Below the pieces are notes generated by a model that did no database searches, was not told where the DNA came from, and saw nothing but the letters and a program-made list of their open reading frames with translations. From the NCBI GenBank assembly GCA_050084515.1, contig CM114274.1, forward strand, positions 7,192,001 to 7,256,000: a stretch of 64,000 nucleotides of DNA. The letters are read 5' to 3'. This DNA comes from Blasia pusilla. Taxonomy: Eukaryota > Marchantiophyta > Marchantiopsida > Blasiales. The translations under genes and the position numbers were made by a program. Below are positions 23,640 through 34,605 of the stretch, one piece after another (position 1 is the stretch's first letter; every line of letters starts with the position of its first letter).

Positions 23640-25141
23640 CAATATCCACTCCCATGTGGATTATTGTCTTGGATCGATGCCAAGACCCTTCGGATGTCGG
23701 TGAAGTTGATCTCCGCTCAAAGCTTCCGTGAAGATGTCTCCACGATTATCCTCTGTTGGAAAATAGACTAACTTCAAAACCTCTCTCTCACTCAACTCAC
23801 AAACAAAATGATACTGGATCTCTATGTGCTTCGTACGAGCATGAAACACAAGATTATGTGCTAGGGCAATGCAACTCGGATTGTCACACCACATTACAGT
23901 AGCCTCGACAGTAGCACTTTCTGGTGCTTCTCCTATCTCCTCCAATATCCATCTCAACCATACTGCTTCACAAGAAGCATAACAAGCCGCCTTGTACTCT
24001 ACCTTGGTAGAAGAAAGAGCCACTATAGGTTGCTTCTTGCTAACCCATGACACCACATCTGATCCTACCAAGAAGCAATAACCCGAAACTGATCTCCGAG
24101 AATCTGAATCTCCTGCCCAATCCAAGTCACAAAAGGCTGTCATTTCCATCCCTACTCCATAGGTGATGCCGTACTCGATAGTGCCTTTGATGTACTTCAA
24201 TACATGCATCCCTGCCTTCCAATGGTTCTCACCAGGCTTAGTTGAGAACCTACTCAACACTCCCACAACGAAGCTAATGTCTGGCTCAAGTGTTACACAA
24301 AAATATCAAACTGCCAACAAGCTTTCTGTACAATTTTTCATCTACCAATGGTGAAACATCCTCCATAGAGAGTTTCAATCTACCTCCATTGGCAAGATCA
24401 CTACCTTACACTTGGTCATCCCCAGTGCCTTCAATATTTCTCTAGCATACTTTTGCTGAGAGAGAAAAATAGAATCTGACTGTTGCCAAATCTCCAGCCC
24501 TATAAAGTAGTGCAAAGGACCTAAATCTGACATTTCAAACTCAGATTCTTACACTCCCTTAATTTCCTCTATTTTCTTACTATGGTCGCCTGGGAGGATC
24601 AGATCATCCACATACAAGACTATCAACACATACATCCCATCTTGGCAAAACACATACAAATTTGCTTCTAACGGACTCTTGATGATGCCCTTCTCTCGGA
24701 AGAATGTATCTATTCGTTGATACCATACCCTTGGGGCTTGGTTCAACCCATACAATGTTTAATGAAGCAAACACACTTTCTCTTCTGATCCGGGTGTCTC
24801 AAAACCTGATGGTTGAGATACATACACCTCCTCCCTAAGACTCCTGTTCAGAAAGGCAGACTTCACATCGTATTGGTATACATGCCAATGTCTTGTTCCT
24901 ACCATCGCTAGAACAATTCGAATGGTTGTCATCCTTGTAGTAGGAGCAAAAGTCTCATAGTAGTCAAAACCTTAAATTTGTGAACATCCTTATGCAACCA
25001 ACCTCGCTTTGAATTTATCCAATGTACCATCCGACTTGTACTTGGTCTTGTACACCCACTTGGTGCGTATTATCTTCTTGTCCTTTGGCTTCTCAACGAA
25101 AGTCTAAGTTTCATTTCTTTGAATAGCGTCCATCTCCCTCT
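23640..25141 (-). pseudogene. Ty1/copia reverse transcriptase and RNase H relic
   Basis: From 25141 leftwards the minus strand encodes the RT N-terminus (MDAIQRNETWTFVEKPKDKK), DVKSAFLNRSLREEVYVSQP, MYGLNQAPRVWYQRID with the following LYVDDLIL catalytic box (24755-24549), and a 201-codon frame 24266-23661 with the copia RNase H (FCDLDWAGD, ALSSTKVEYKA, RTKHIEIQYHFV). Stops and a frame break separate the parts. It is cut at 25141 by gypsy copy M2, since homology stops exactly where TGTCGTGCG begins. Its integrase and gag half was not found on this strand to the right. Confidence 0.88.
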
Positions 25142-25910
25142 TGTCGTGCGCATACACATCGCTACAAAACATACATCGTTGTCATCGAACACACACACAA
25201 ACACACACGATCCCATGCTAACTCATGGTATCCATGCACAAAGGCGAGAAGTACCAAAATATCTCCAATAAAGTAAGATCCAATCTCTCTCTACACCATC
25301 TCACACCATAGCTCTCAAAGGTGCACTCTCTCTAATGTCAAACCAAACCCACTCTCCTAATGAGAGGCTTGGGTTACACTCACAAGGCAAGGGACCATAG
25401 CTCCGCCGCCTTATGCCAAGAGGTTCAACAAAGAAAGAATGAGCTCTCAAGCTCTCTCTTGCTTGGAGATATACCCCCTTCCCTCTCCTAAGCCCTCTCA
25501 ACGGTAACCTATGCTCGCAGGTCATCTCCTTGGATCTTGACCTGCTGCAGCCGGTCAAGGGCTACTTCCCAAAGTAGAAAGTCAACTATCCCCAACATGG
25601 AAACTTACCCAAAATAGTAAGTTCTCTATATGGCTCCAAATGAGCCGAAACCAAGGGGAAACCTGCTCTTTCAGGTTTCCCGGGGCCTCAACACGTCATC
25701 CTCGACCTCTTGGGCATGTCCTCCACTACTCGTGCAGACGCGTTGCTAGATCCCACCGATCTATCATAATAGTCGTGATAATTGTCGTGCGCATATACAT
25801 CGCTACACAACATACATCACTGTCATCGAACACACACACAAACACACACAATCCCATGCTAACTCATGGCATCCATACACAAAGGTGACAAGTACCAAAA
25901 TATCTCCAAT
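25142..25910 (-). repeat. Terminal block B2-A2-B1 of M2
   Basis: Two 128-bp near-identical direct repeats, 25142-25269 and 25783-25910, enclose a 513-bp core. Both start TGTCGTGCGCATA and end ATATCTCCAAT on the plus strand. The inner copy abuts the purine-rich tract; the outer copy abuts foreign copia sequence. The same B-A-B arrangement is found at the 3' end of M4 (42996-43578) with diverged sequence. Confidence 0.85.
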
Positions 25911-26016
25911 CGCTCCCTAGCTGGTGGTTAGGTCCCTCTAACTCCACATAGCCATCTATCCCTACCTACCATGACATCTCTAGGACGCTAAGAGCAAAAA
26001 GGTTGGGTGCTCATGT

Positions 26017-27026
26017 TTTCGCGACCCTCATGACTAAACGAGTGCCAAGCGGAACATCGGAACATTAGCGGGCTCACGCTAAGATGGGTTGCGCATTGGA
26101 TTAGTCTCAAAGAGGAGACAAGAGACGAGACACGACCGGGGCGTCGCGTTTCAGATGTTGTGGTCGCGACCAAGAAACCTGGACCAAACGCGGATTGAGA
26201 CTTGAAAGAAGTCGAGTCTAGAAAGTGGGTTGCCAAAAGGAAGAATCCGGATTTGGAACGCCACTAGCGTTTGAGAGTTTCCGACTGTATTTATGGCCAT
26301 AACTTTTAGCGCCAAGATGCGTTTGGATTAAATAAGGATGCGTTAGAAAGCTTATGGAAAGCCGGTTCAAACGCGCTGAAGATCTTTGCAAATGCTTTAG
26401 CAGCGGCTGAGAAAAAACCTGGAAACGACTGTAAGTAGAGTCGGGTTGAGGGCCACAATGAAGGGCCCGACCCTCCTTTTCCAAAAGGGGGGGGGGGTTA
26501 TTATTGGAGAACCCCACAAGTACTAGTAAGGGGGAAGGTCTTCAAGAGTGCTTGGAACCCAAACCCCACTTTGGGCGCCGTGGGGCGGCTCAAGGGCATG
26601 GAACGGAACGCGAGTTTGGGAATTGGGTTGGAAAACCTGCACCAAGTCTATTGAGGCGATTTTAGACATCCCTCTTGGATTTCACACCGCGACTCAATTA
26701 CTTGGGTCTCGGTTTGGTACTCACACGAGGTTCGTTGAACAGTTGGGATCGCTAGGCGCGCAAGTGCCGTTTCAGATCCCTGGACTAACCAGGAAGTCTG
26801 TTCCAAGTCTTGAAGGACTTGCCGTGTTTTGGAAACTAGGAAGTAAGGAAGGTTGAGCTTGATGAGACGCCGAGTTGAGAACTCGGTGGGTTGGAACGCT
26901 GGTTGACCCAGACCCGACTAACGAGAGTGCGTGTTTGGGTGCAGATCGGCGATAAGATCGTGACCTACTGAACGTACGCTTCCGCAAGACTAAAGATTGA
27001 CATTCAAGGAGAGTAGGGGCGCGACA
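26017..27026. repeat. ~1.0-kb solo-LTR-like insertion in M2
   Basis: Alignment of M2 with M4 (about 43.67-43.69 kb) shows an extra ~1.01 kb here. CATGT occurs just before (26012-26016) and just after (27027-27031), as a 5-bp target duplication. The right half matches 1-481. No coding region was seen, and a run of G is present near 26488. Exact ends are uncertain by a few bases because the outermost bases are not a clear TG...CA. Confidence 0.7.
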
Positions 27027-27106
27027 CATGTGGCCCCATCGTTAGTCGCCTTCCTGTCATCCATGTCACAGAAAAAGTCAAAATCAAAACCTACCTAGTA
27101 TCTCCT

Positions 27107-27247
27107 CTATGTACATCTGGGACACATCCATTGTCCCAAAGGAACCCTAGTGAGAAGTGGCGTCAGACATGCCATATGCCAACCTCTCGAACATCCATCA
27201 CAGACTAGCATCGTGGCCGCACCACGAGCAGAACCACACAACATACA
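27107..27247 (-). pseudogene. C-terminal PHD finger of the M-family gypsy polyprotein (M2)
   Basis: The minus frame gives a complete C4HC3 PHD finger: CMLC, then CDGC, HMAC and WMCPRC, ending PRCT-stop at 27107. Spacing (Cys pairs, the CSRGWH block and the Trp two residues before the last Cys pair) fits canonical PHD zinc fingers, which read histone H3 tails. It follows the integrase-end segment KDHVRNCAPCHLPN after one upstream stop. In other gypsy lineages a chromodomain sits here and guides integration, so a targeting role is plausible but inferred. The finger itself has no defect in this copy; the rest of the element is broken. Confidence 0.82.
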
Positions 27248-27503
27248 ACGCAAGCCTGTAGGAACTACTGTTTAGCTCGGATCTATTGTACCATCAATGT
27301 TAGGAAGGTGACATGGCGCACAATTACGCACATGGTCCTTCCATACCATACCATCGCGTCCCTCTAGAAAGAGAACACCATATGGCAAAACGTCACGCAC
27401 TCTCATGATAGGGCGCCTTGTAGTCACACCCAACATTGTCGGTGCCGTCTGTTGCAAGTAGACATAATCTCCTTGATGAAACCTCCGGATAGTTGGTCAA
27501 TAA

Positions 27504-27848
27504 TGTCATGACCATAGGGATTATGTCGTAGAGTATAGTGTGCTAGTAGAGGCCATTCCTTATGTAGGACCGTAGTGGCTTGGTAGAGATGCGGTTTCAT
27601 ACATAGGGTTGGGGTGACTTTTCCCAGTAGGGCCCACTCTTAGGTTGGAGGATATAAGGTGGAGTGCACTCAAAGAATAGTCAGTTCTTTGAGTTGAGCC
27701 TATGCGTTGGGAGTTAGCCTTGGTAGTAAGTAGAGCTCTTGGCTATGGTGTTTCCGCAAGCCGACCTAGATTCTCCCATCGTGGAGTGGGTTTGGCTCGA
27801 TTTTATGTGATTGTATCGTGTTTTATGATGAGGTCTTTCACGGATTTC
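27504..27848 (+). repeat. 5' terminal repeat A of M3 with TATA box and self-primer match
   Basis: Homologous to A1/A2 of M4. It holds GATATAAGG (TATAAG from 27653). TCAGTTCTTTGAGT at 27681-27694 lies about 28-30 bp downstream, where transcription should start. Directly after the repeat end is ACTCAAAG (27849-27856), complementary to part of that stretch; the match is 8 nt here and 14 nt in M4. No B repeat is present at this end. Confidence 0.75.
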
Positions 27849-28837
27849 ACTCAAAGCCGGCGAGATCGATGGTAGCTCGGACGAGTGGGCGTGAGAGGCG
27901 GAGTAAGGAGCAAGGAGCAAGCAAGCAAGCTTGCTTGCTTGGGCGTGAGGCAATTTTTGCAGGATTTGTGATTTGAGTGTTGCATAACTGGTCACCCATC
28001 TTTGGGCTATTCTGCCTGGAGGACGCTTAACTGCTGAGTTCTTAACTATGTCAGTATACACATTGTTGTAGCTCATTTGGTGCTGTTCGGAGATGTGTTA
28101 GGCGCTTTATGCATCTCAGGTTTTTGGTTGATGTACCTCTAGCGCATAGTACGGTGTAGCCTCTCCATGCAGGTGATGTTTTCAGGTGTTGCGAGTTCGA
28201 CTAGCACGTCATCGACCCGCGGTGGAGTAGCTATTGCGTTAGAATTTTGTGGTGGGTTTTGTGGATTTAGGGGGCACCACGTTTGGTGGATTATGTTACC
28301 TTGATTTCCATTTGCGATTGGAGGGTTGTCGTTGGACTTCCTGTGTTTGGATCCCCTCCATCGGTGCTTCTTGCTTGCGCGCCCATTATTAGGGTTAACG
28401 CTGATTTCCAGAGTAGTGTTACTCCTGTGTGCTACCGGTAGTGAGGCTGGAGGGATGACGAGTAGACCGTGGGAGGCTTCTTGTGGTGATGACAAGTTAG
28501 GTTGCCTACACCCATAGCTAGTAGAACTAGAATAGTATAGCGACATCGACTTCACTTGGTTATTTGGTGGTGGTAATTTAGTGGTGGTGCGGCATCGGCG
28601 TTGGTCATCACGGAGCTGTCGGGTGGTCTGGTTGGGGACCGTGGTAGTGCGGACGGTGGTGGTTTCACCGAGTGGATTTAGGTATCGGCTACCTTTTCCA
28701 CTTCCGGCGGTTGATGAAGAGGAGGCGAGGGTATTCCAAACACCGAGTCTTCTACGTTGTTATCAGTGTTGGCTCCATTGATTTGGGACATGGACGGTGG
28801 ATATGGGGCCATGAAGGGCCCACGATGATACTCGGAT
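27849..28837 (+). other. 5' leader of M3
   Basis: Untranslated leader between the repeat and gag. It carries a perfect 24-bp palindrome (27918-27941, CAAGCAAGCAAGCTTGCTTGCTTG) also partly kept in M4 near 51539-51552. Short frames on both strands are not credited. Confidence 0.5.
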
Positions 28838-30100
28838 GCGATGGGCACCATTGAGTTGGAGGACTTCATGCAAGAGTTTGATACGTGGTGTGATATGCAC
28901 ATGTTGCGGAATGCCACGTTGTTTACACCCTTCTTGGCTTGGAAGGGGTTGTTTCAGCACTTGGAAGGACCACCCATGGATGATTACCATGAGTTTAGGA
29001 AGGACCATGTTGTTGAGATTGAGGCATGGAGACAATATTGGTCTCCAGGCTATGTGTCTATCACCCATGGTGGTATTGGTAGTAGTGCTCCTACTATGCC
29101 CCCGACCCGACGTTGAGTGGTTGAGTGAGCAGTGGGGGTACCAATGGAGGTACTAGTGGGGGTACTAGTGGAGGTACTAGTGCCCCACCATCGTTCAACC
29201 AGTTGCGAGTTCTTCAAGAGGTTGAAGAAGAACTATCAGGAGTGAAGACGGAGAAGTTGAGGAGTCTTCAGGAATTTGAGCGAAAGATGGTGAGAGTCTT
29301 CGTGAGGCATACACTCGTATCGACACTTGATTCGATTACCCAGGTATGACTGAGGATCAGGCGATCGATTTTGGTATGGGATCTTGGACAAAGATTTGCG
29401 CCGTAGGGTACGTGATGCTACTCTTATGAGTGATGATTCACCCATATTGACCCATGTGTTTTTGCTCTATCGAGAAGATTGAGCTTAACATGGTGAAGGA
29501 GAGAGTGGTGACATCCGCATTTAGTAGGGATACAACTACTACTTTCGTGTTCAAGCAGACCCACTTCACAGTCTCGTAGTAGTGGTGGTGGTAGTAGTAG
29601 TGGGAGTCGTGGGGGGTACACACGACCTCGGTCAGTCCTATAGGGACACTTTGCAGAGACCATTGCCTTCATTTTGCTTGCGACAGGGCGATCATGTTGG
29701 ACATGTGGAGGTGATCATGTTAGGAAGTTTTGTCCCCAAGAGGATGGGAGACGGACTTTGGAGGATGGGCCTCAATCGGCCCCAACTCAGTGTGATCATT
29801 GCGGGAGACCAGGTCATCCTCGAGAGCGTTGCTTTGATCTTCATCCAGAGTTGAGATCAGGCCACGGTCGTGGTGGAGTAGCTCCGAGAGGCCAAGGTGG
29901 TAGAGGTGGACCAGTGGTTGGAGAGCCTACGGTGGCTACCCCTACCACTACGACAGAGTCAGCTATGGCTGCTAGGATTGAGCAGTTGGAGCGAAGTTGG
30001 CTACTATGGTGGTATCCAAAGATAGATCGGGTTCAGGAGCAGGGCTTCCACCTCTTATGGAGGGATGATCTCTCTTATATAGTGCGAAAAGATGGTTGAG
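28838..30100 (+). pseudogene. Gag of M-family gypsy (M3)
   Basis: The frame 28841-29116 (MGTIELEDFMQEFDTWCDMH..., GLFQHLEGPPMDDYHEF) is the capsid-like retrotransposon gag core. A low-complexity Gly-Thr-Ser run follows at about 29125-29185. The frame 29674-30099 has two zinc knuckles, CWTCGGDHVRKFC and CDHCGRPGHPRERC, which bind element RNA, then a Gly/Arg-rich tail. Frame breaks separate the blocks. The homologous gag in M4 lies at about 49.6-50.7 kb. Confidence 0.82.
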
Positions 30101-30215
30101 GCATCACCGTGCGATTTGAGGAGCCGCTCGAGCGTGAGAGCCACGTGGTGCTACTGTGGAGTTGGACCCATAGAGGGGTGAGGCTGGGAGGCAGGCTAGG
30201 CTTCCCCAGTCATTC

Positions 30216-31030
30216 TTGTTGTCTGAGGTGCTTAGGACTCCATCCATGGTTCCTACGCAGCCTTTTGAGCCGATAGTGGGGACTGAGGCATCTACATCGC
30301 GTGTAGTAGATACGGATGCAAAGATCGGTCAAAGATTGCGGATGGCAACTTCAGTGTTGGGATCCCCATTGTTTTCGGCCACGGAGCTGATGGCTTTAGG
30401 AGTTGACTTAGCTCCTGTATTTCAGCTAGTAGCCACGTTGTGTGAACGTGGGGGTGCTACACGTGCTGAGATGGATGAGGGTGTTGCGGTGGAGCGACCC
30501 TCTATGTCAGGTGTAGCATTGAGTACCAGTGCTACTTGGCAAGCAGCAACGGCGAAGATGGATGCATTACCAGCCCGGCCAGTCATTGATCGTGAGAGGC
30601 TTACACTTGGTGTATGTATGTTGGACAACTGGAGTGGGATCTTCCGATTGGTGAGTCCTCTAGGACATGTGTATAGACCAGATACAGTCTTGTTAGACTA
30701 TGGTGCCCAACCTTTGATGTTGGGAAAGGCGGCATGTATTGGTTTGGGTATTCGGAGGTCAGAGCTTGAGCCTTGCCCATTCCAGATTCAAACATCACTT
30801 GGAGGAGCCAATGATAGGTCTCAATTCATGACACAGAGAAGTTTTCTATCTGATTGAGACCAGATCATGCGACCGATAGCTCTCGGTTGGGAGTATCTGC
30901 AGAGTCACATCAGCCGAGTCGTATGTTGTACTAGTTGGAGGAGCGATTGTACCCGATGGGTTTTCAGGATGGATTTCGGATCGAGACAGCGTCTTATAGA
31001 CCTGGTTGGCAGTCCGAGGATGGACGTATG
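30216..31030 (+). pseudogene. Retropepsin-like protease region of M3
   Basis: The 213-codon frame 30216-30857 includes RPDTVLLDYGAQPLMLGKA, the aspartic-protease active site (usual D-S/T-G-A; here DYGA) near residue 160, then the ELEPCPFQIQTSLGGA segment shared with M1 and M4. Family retropepsins dimerise and cut the polyprotein. The frame stops at 30857 and the conserved MGFQDGFRIETASYRPGW segment continues in another frame, so the copy is broken. Confidence 0.75.
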
Positions 31031-31283
31031 AGCCAAGTTCTGTGAGATTTATTTATGGGGCTCGACCAGGAGGGTCTTCCCCAACAGTGTTAGCATCGTG
31101 GGTCTGGTTTTAGTGGAGTAGTCACTTGGCCAGAGACTTTTTGGAGGGTAATGTTTCGCTATGGATTCTCCTGCGCATGAGGAGGTAGAGGAGGTCCCTA
31201 TTTTTGCAGCAGTGGCATCCTCATCGTTGGATGTACCACTTTGGAGTTCAGGCGGTGCACTACGGTAGGAGGCTGATCGCCTA

Positions 31284-31617
31284 GTGCAGGAGGCTTGGTG
31301 TGAGGCTGTTATAGCTCACGAGGAAGAGGAGGCCCCACAGCGGACTCCTACTTCTAGTCCACTTGGGTTATCCCCTTTGGATACTACACCCATTGTATGG
31401 CAGTACCCGCTGGAGGGCATTTGTGTGTTAGATCTCTTTGGTGGGATTAGCATTGGTTTGGCTGCAGTGTTGCAGGTCGGTATTCCTGTACGGAGATACG
31501 TGTATGTAGAGCGAGATGAGACGGCCCAGAGAGTCTCATCCCGACATATTGGTCAGTTGATGCGGAGATATCCTAAGTTGTCGCCGCCATCAGCTATTCG
31601 TGGGTACGAACGTGCTT
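31284..31617 (+). pseudogene. Dnmt3-like methyltransferase, cofactor-binding half (M3)
   Basis: The open frame contains TPIVWQYPLEGICVLDLFGG (motif I, DLFGG about 31427-31441) and RRYVYVERDETAQRVSSRHI (motif II-like acidic residue binding the cofactor ribose). The domain is cut at about 31617, before the catalytic PCQ, by the junction with CACTA sequence. This half has no stop, unlike M1, and is the best-preserved copy of the N-terminal part. Confidence 0.82.
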
Positions 31618-34260
31618 TGGGCCCGTACTGTCCAAGCTCTTCCACAACATGGATAACGAGATGAGTCATGACATCAAAGCAGGCGGGAGGAAAATGGATC
31701 TCCAAATCGCACAATAATTCTGCCACATCATCTTTGAGCTTGGGAAAGCTTGCTGGATCAAAGAAGTTCACACATATATAACCAAACACCTTGCACAATC
31801 GCATGATTGCATTACGAACTCGCTTCTGCATCAATCCCCTTAAGCATACAGGAAAAAGCTGTTGCATAAGCACATGATAATCGTGTGTCTTCATTCTACC
31901 GAGTTTCTTGTTTTTTACATGCTTTTTGAAGGCACCTGCATAGCCAATCGGAACTCTCAAAGATTGAAGCCTCGAAAGAAATGTTTTCCACTCTGTGTCT
32001 GTGCAAACATAAGGTGCCTGGTATTTCAATACCACATTGGGTCTGTTCTCATCATCCTTCAAGCACAATTGAGAACGTATTCTCCTCTCTTGGAGATCCA
32101 ATTGCACTGTTGCGGTGTCCTTCTCCCCAAAACGGAACCTCAATAGGCTCTCACATACATTTTTCTCAATATGCATTACGTCTAGATTATGTTTGCTAGT
32201 GTCGAACTCCTGTTACACCACATCTGACAACCATGAGTACAAATGGATGATAAACGAGCCTCAATTCTTGAAAGCATTTGGTGTGGCAAATAATAGAAGT
32301 TGCAACCATTGCGGATGGATGACATAGATTACCCGCCAGTAGTCCAACTCCACATCAAGTATGCTCTGCCGTTTCACACCATATCTCTGTCCTGGATCTC
32401 GTTGAGCATTTGGAGCTTCTATATCTTGGCATTCCGGTCCCCCCTCTAAACCTACATCTGTGCCTCTTTCCATGTCATACATGGTCTTTTGGTGTCCCCA
32501 ATCCAGAATTTGCTCTTTAGTGACTCGTGGAGGTGGACCACGAAGCTCTCGGGCATTGTTGAATTGAACTATCTGTGACGCCCTATGTCTGTAAGGATGA
32601 TCAAGTGGGAGGAAACGTTGATGTCTAGTGTATTTCATGCTCCTCAAAGGTCTGGAATGCTCCCCAGTGAAATTGGGGCCACATGCTGTACAAACCAAAT
32701 ACCCCTTTGTTGCATGACCGAAAATCATGCGGTGGGCTTGATAATCTCCCAAAGTCAATACCAATTGGGCTTTTAGACTGAATGGGTTTGGTCTCCCAAC
32801 CCGTTGCACCACATCATGGATCCAAATGCCTTCGTACCACAAGCGCTTCAACTCATCCACAAGAGGAGCTATCTAAACGTCTATATTCCTAGAAAGAGCA
32901 TATTGTGGGCCCGGGATAAGCAAAACCAATATGACAAAAAACTTCTTAGAAGTCAACCATAGAGGGAGGTTGTAATTCAGCATGGTTACAAGCCAGCAAG
33001 AATATACATTGTTCTTGTCTCCGAATGGATTGACTCCATCAGTCGAGAGTCCAAGTCTCACGTTCCTTGTCTCTCTTGCAAACTCTGGCCATCTCCGGTC
33101 GATGAATCTCCCATGTGCCACTGGAGGCCATCAATACTCTTGTTCTCAGCTGTCCAAGTCATCAACTTTGAAATATTTGGGCTCCAGTACATCCGTTTCA
33201 ATCTAGGAATGATTTCAAAATGTCGAAGTATCTTTGTAGGCTGCATGGACTTGCCCACATTCCTATACCTTTGTTGTCCACATACCGGACAACTTGCTTG
33301 ATTTGCATGCTCTCCTTTGAAGAGCTCATGGCTATCAGGGCAAGCATGAATGGAATTGTAATTCAATCCAAGACTTGACAATAATTTAATTGCCTCGTAC
33401 TTATTTCCAGGAGCGGTGTTCCCAATAGGAAAGACTATTGTCTTCAAGAATGCAAGTAACCTGGAAACAAACACAGTTGGGACACCATGATTCCCATAGA
33501 TGTTCATCAACATCAGTACAAAGGCCAACTTTGTACACTTAGAGCCATGGAACAAAGTCTTGCATGCATCAGCAACAGTTTCATGTGACCCAAACATCCA
33601 TCCATGCTTGTCCTCTTCTTGCCCAATATCGTCTACGTCCTCTCCAGCCTCTTCGGTTGCATCAGTGATGTCTTCCATGCTCTCAACATCATCATAGAAT
33701 GCATCAAGATCTTGGAAGATGTCACGGACCATTCGTTGCACATCAATCCCATGATCAACACTATCACCATTAGCATCAATCCCATCATCACGATTTTTTT
33801 CTGCAAACTCCTCGGGTGTGGTACCTGCCTCACCCGCATCCCGATCATCGAGGTTGCCCATTGGTTGTCCCAGAAATTGTGCATGTCTAGACGCACTTGC
33901 AATGTTCGATGCAGACATCCACTCTTCATCAGACGAGTCCTCATCACCAAGAACTCCATAAACTCTTTTTTTTGGATCCCTTCCGTGTTTCTAAAGGTGA
34001 GTGAAAACATTCCGCAAGGCCAATGTGCGAGACCCATTGCAAGCTACACAAGGACATCTCATCCGGTCACTTCTAGAGTGTCCCACTAAGACTTGCTCCC
34101 GATCCCAAAGTTTGGAATCACGAGCTCTGATCCGTTTTGGATGTTGTAATGGTAACCTACTTGTTCTAGGTCCGAAGCGGTGTGGAGGATTGCCTATGGG
34201 TACATGATGATGAGCATTTTGCCCCCAATAGGCAAGGCTAGGTGGGACATCCATGAAACC
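31618..34260 (-). pseudogene. CACTA (En/Spm) transposase tnp2, truncated
   Basis: Minus-strand frames in order: 34254-33991 (RMRCPCVACNGSRTLALRNVF start region), 33918-33058 (KLAFVLMLMNIYGNHGV, LNYNSIHACPDSHELF, CPVCGQQRYRNVG), 33121-32873 (RNVRLGLSTDGVNPFG, LIPGPQYALSRNIDV), 32860-32261 and 32176-31618 (MHIEKNVCESLL, PPACFDVMTHLVIHVVEELG). These are the characteristic blocks of plant tnp2 transposases, which cut the element ends. The C-terminus is lost at 31618 where gypsy M3 begins. Frameshifts separate the blocks. CACTA terminal repeats were not found. Confidence 0.88.
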
Positions 34261-34605
34261 CTAAAGATACCAAACTTCACTATCAACCATAAAAGAATAT
34301 GTTTACAAACTTATAGGGTGGTAACAAAAATGCGCGAGGTTGCTGATATTCCCCACCTTTATACAATCGATTGGCCAACTTGGAACTTAGTCATTGCATG
34401 TGGATATATTCGAGCAACCTTGTATTGAGGAAAAATCAGTGAGACAGCACCCACATTGAATACAAAAATACATGTCTTAGTACACAGTCTATGCACTACT
34501 TTCGCAACTCTCCAAACTGGTGGAATCTGTTTCTTTGTCATCTGTGGTTTGCCTCTCATCTGTAATCTCCTCTATATCTCCAGAGACTTGGTTGATCCGG
34601 TATGG

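Larger units (their letters stand above)
25142..27503 (-). mobile_element. M-family gypsy element, copy M2 (3' end of pol plus terminal repeats)
   Basis: Minus-strand element whose 3' end lies at 25142, inside a copia relic. From right to left it has the post-integrase segment (MVWKDHVRNCAPCHLPN), a PHD finger ending in TAG at 27107, a short 3' UTR, a purine-rich tract (CTAGGGAGCG, about 25911-25920), and the terminal block B-A-B. A solo LTR (26017-27026) lies in the 3' UTR. On the right it is cut at 27503/27504 by copy M3. Its core repeat differs clearly from that of M4, so it represents a different subfamily. Confidence 0.78.
27504..31617 (+). mobile_element. M-family gypsy element, copy M3 (5' repeat, gag, protease, start of DNMT)
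   Basis: Plus-strand element whose 5' repeat starts TGTCATGACC at 27504, directly inside the pol of M2. Then follow a ~700-bp leader, gag with two zinc knuckles, protease, and methyltransferase motif I. Sequence homologous to M4 stops at about 31617, where CACTA coding sequence begins. Element ends to the right are missing. Frameshifts occur in gag and after the protease. Confidence 0.85.

Noticed and set aside
23369-23731. 120-codon plus-strand frame
   Set aside because: Its 3' part is antisense to the copia RNase H frame and the rest has no domain.
25800-25870. CA-rich stretch as a CRISPR-like or satellite array
   Set aside because: It is part of the 128-bp terminal repeat B1 and occurs once more in B2, not as a spaced array.
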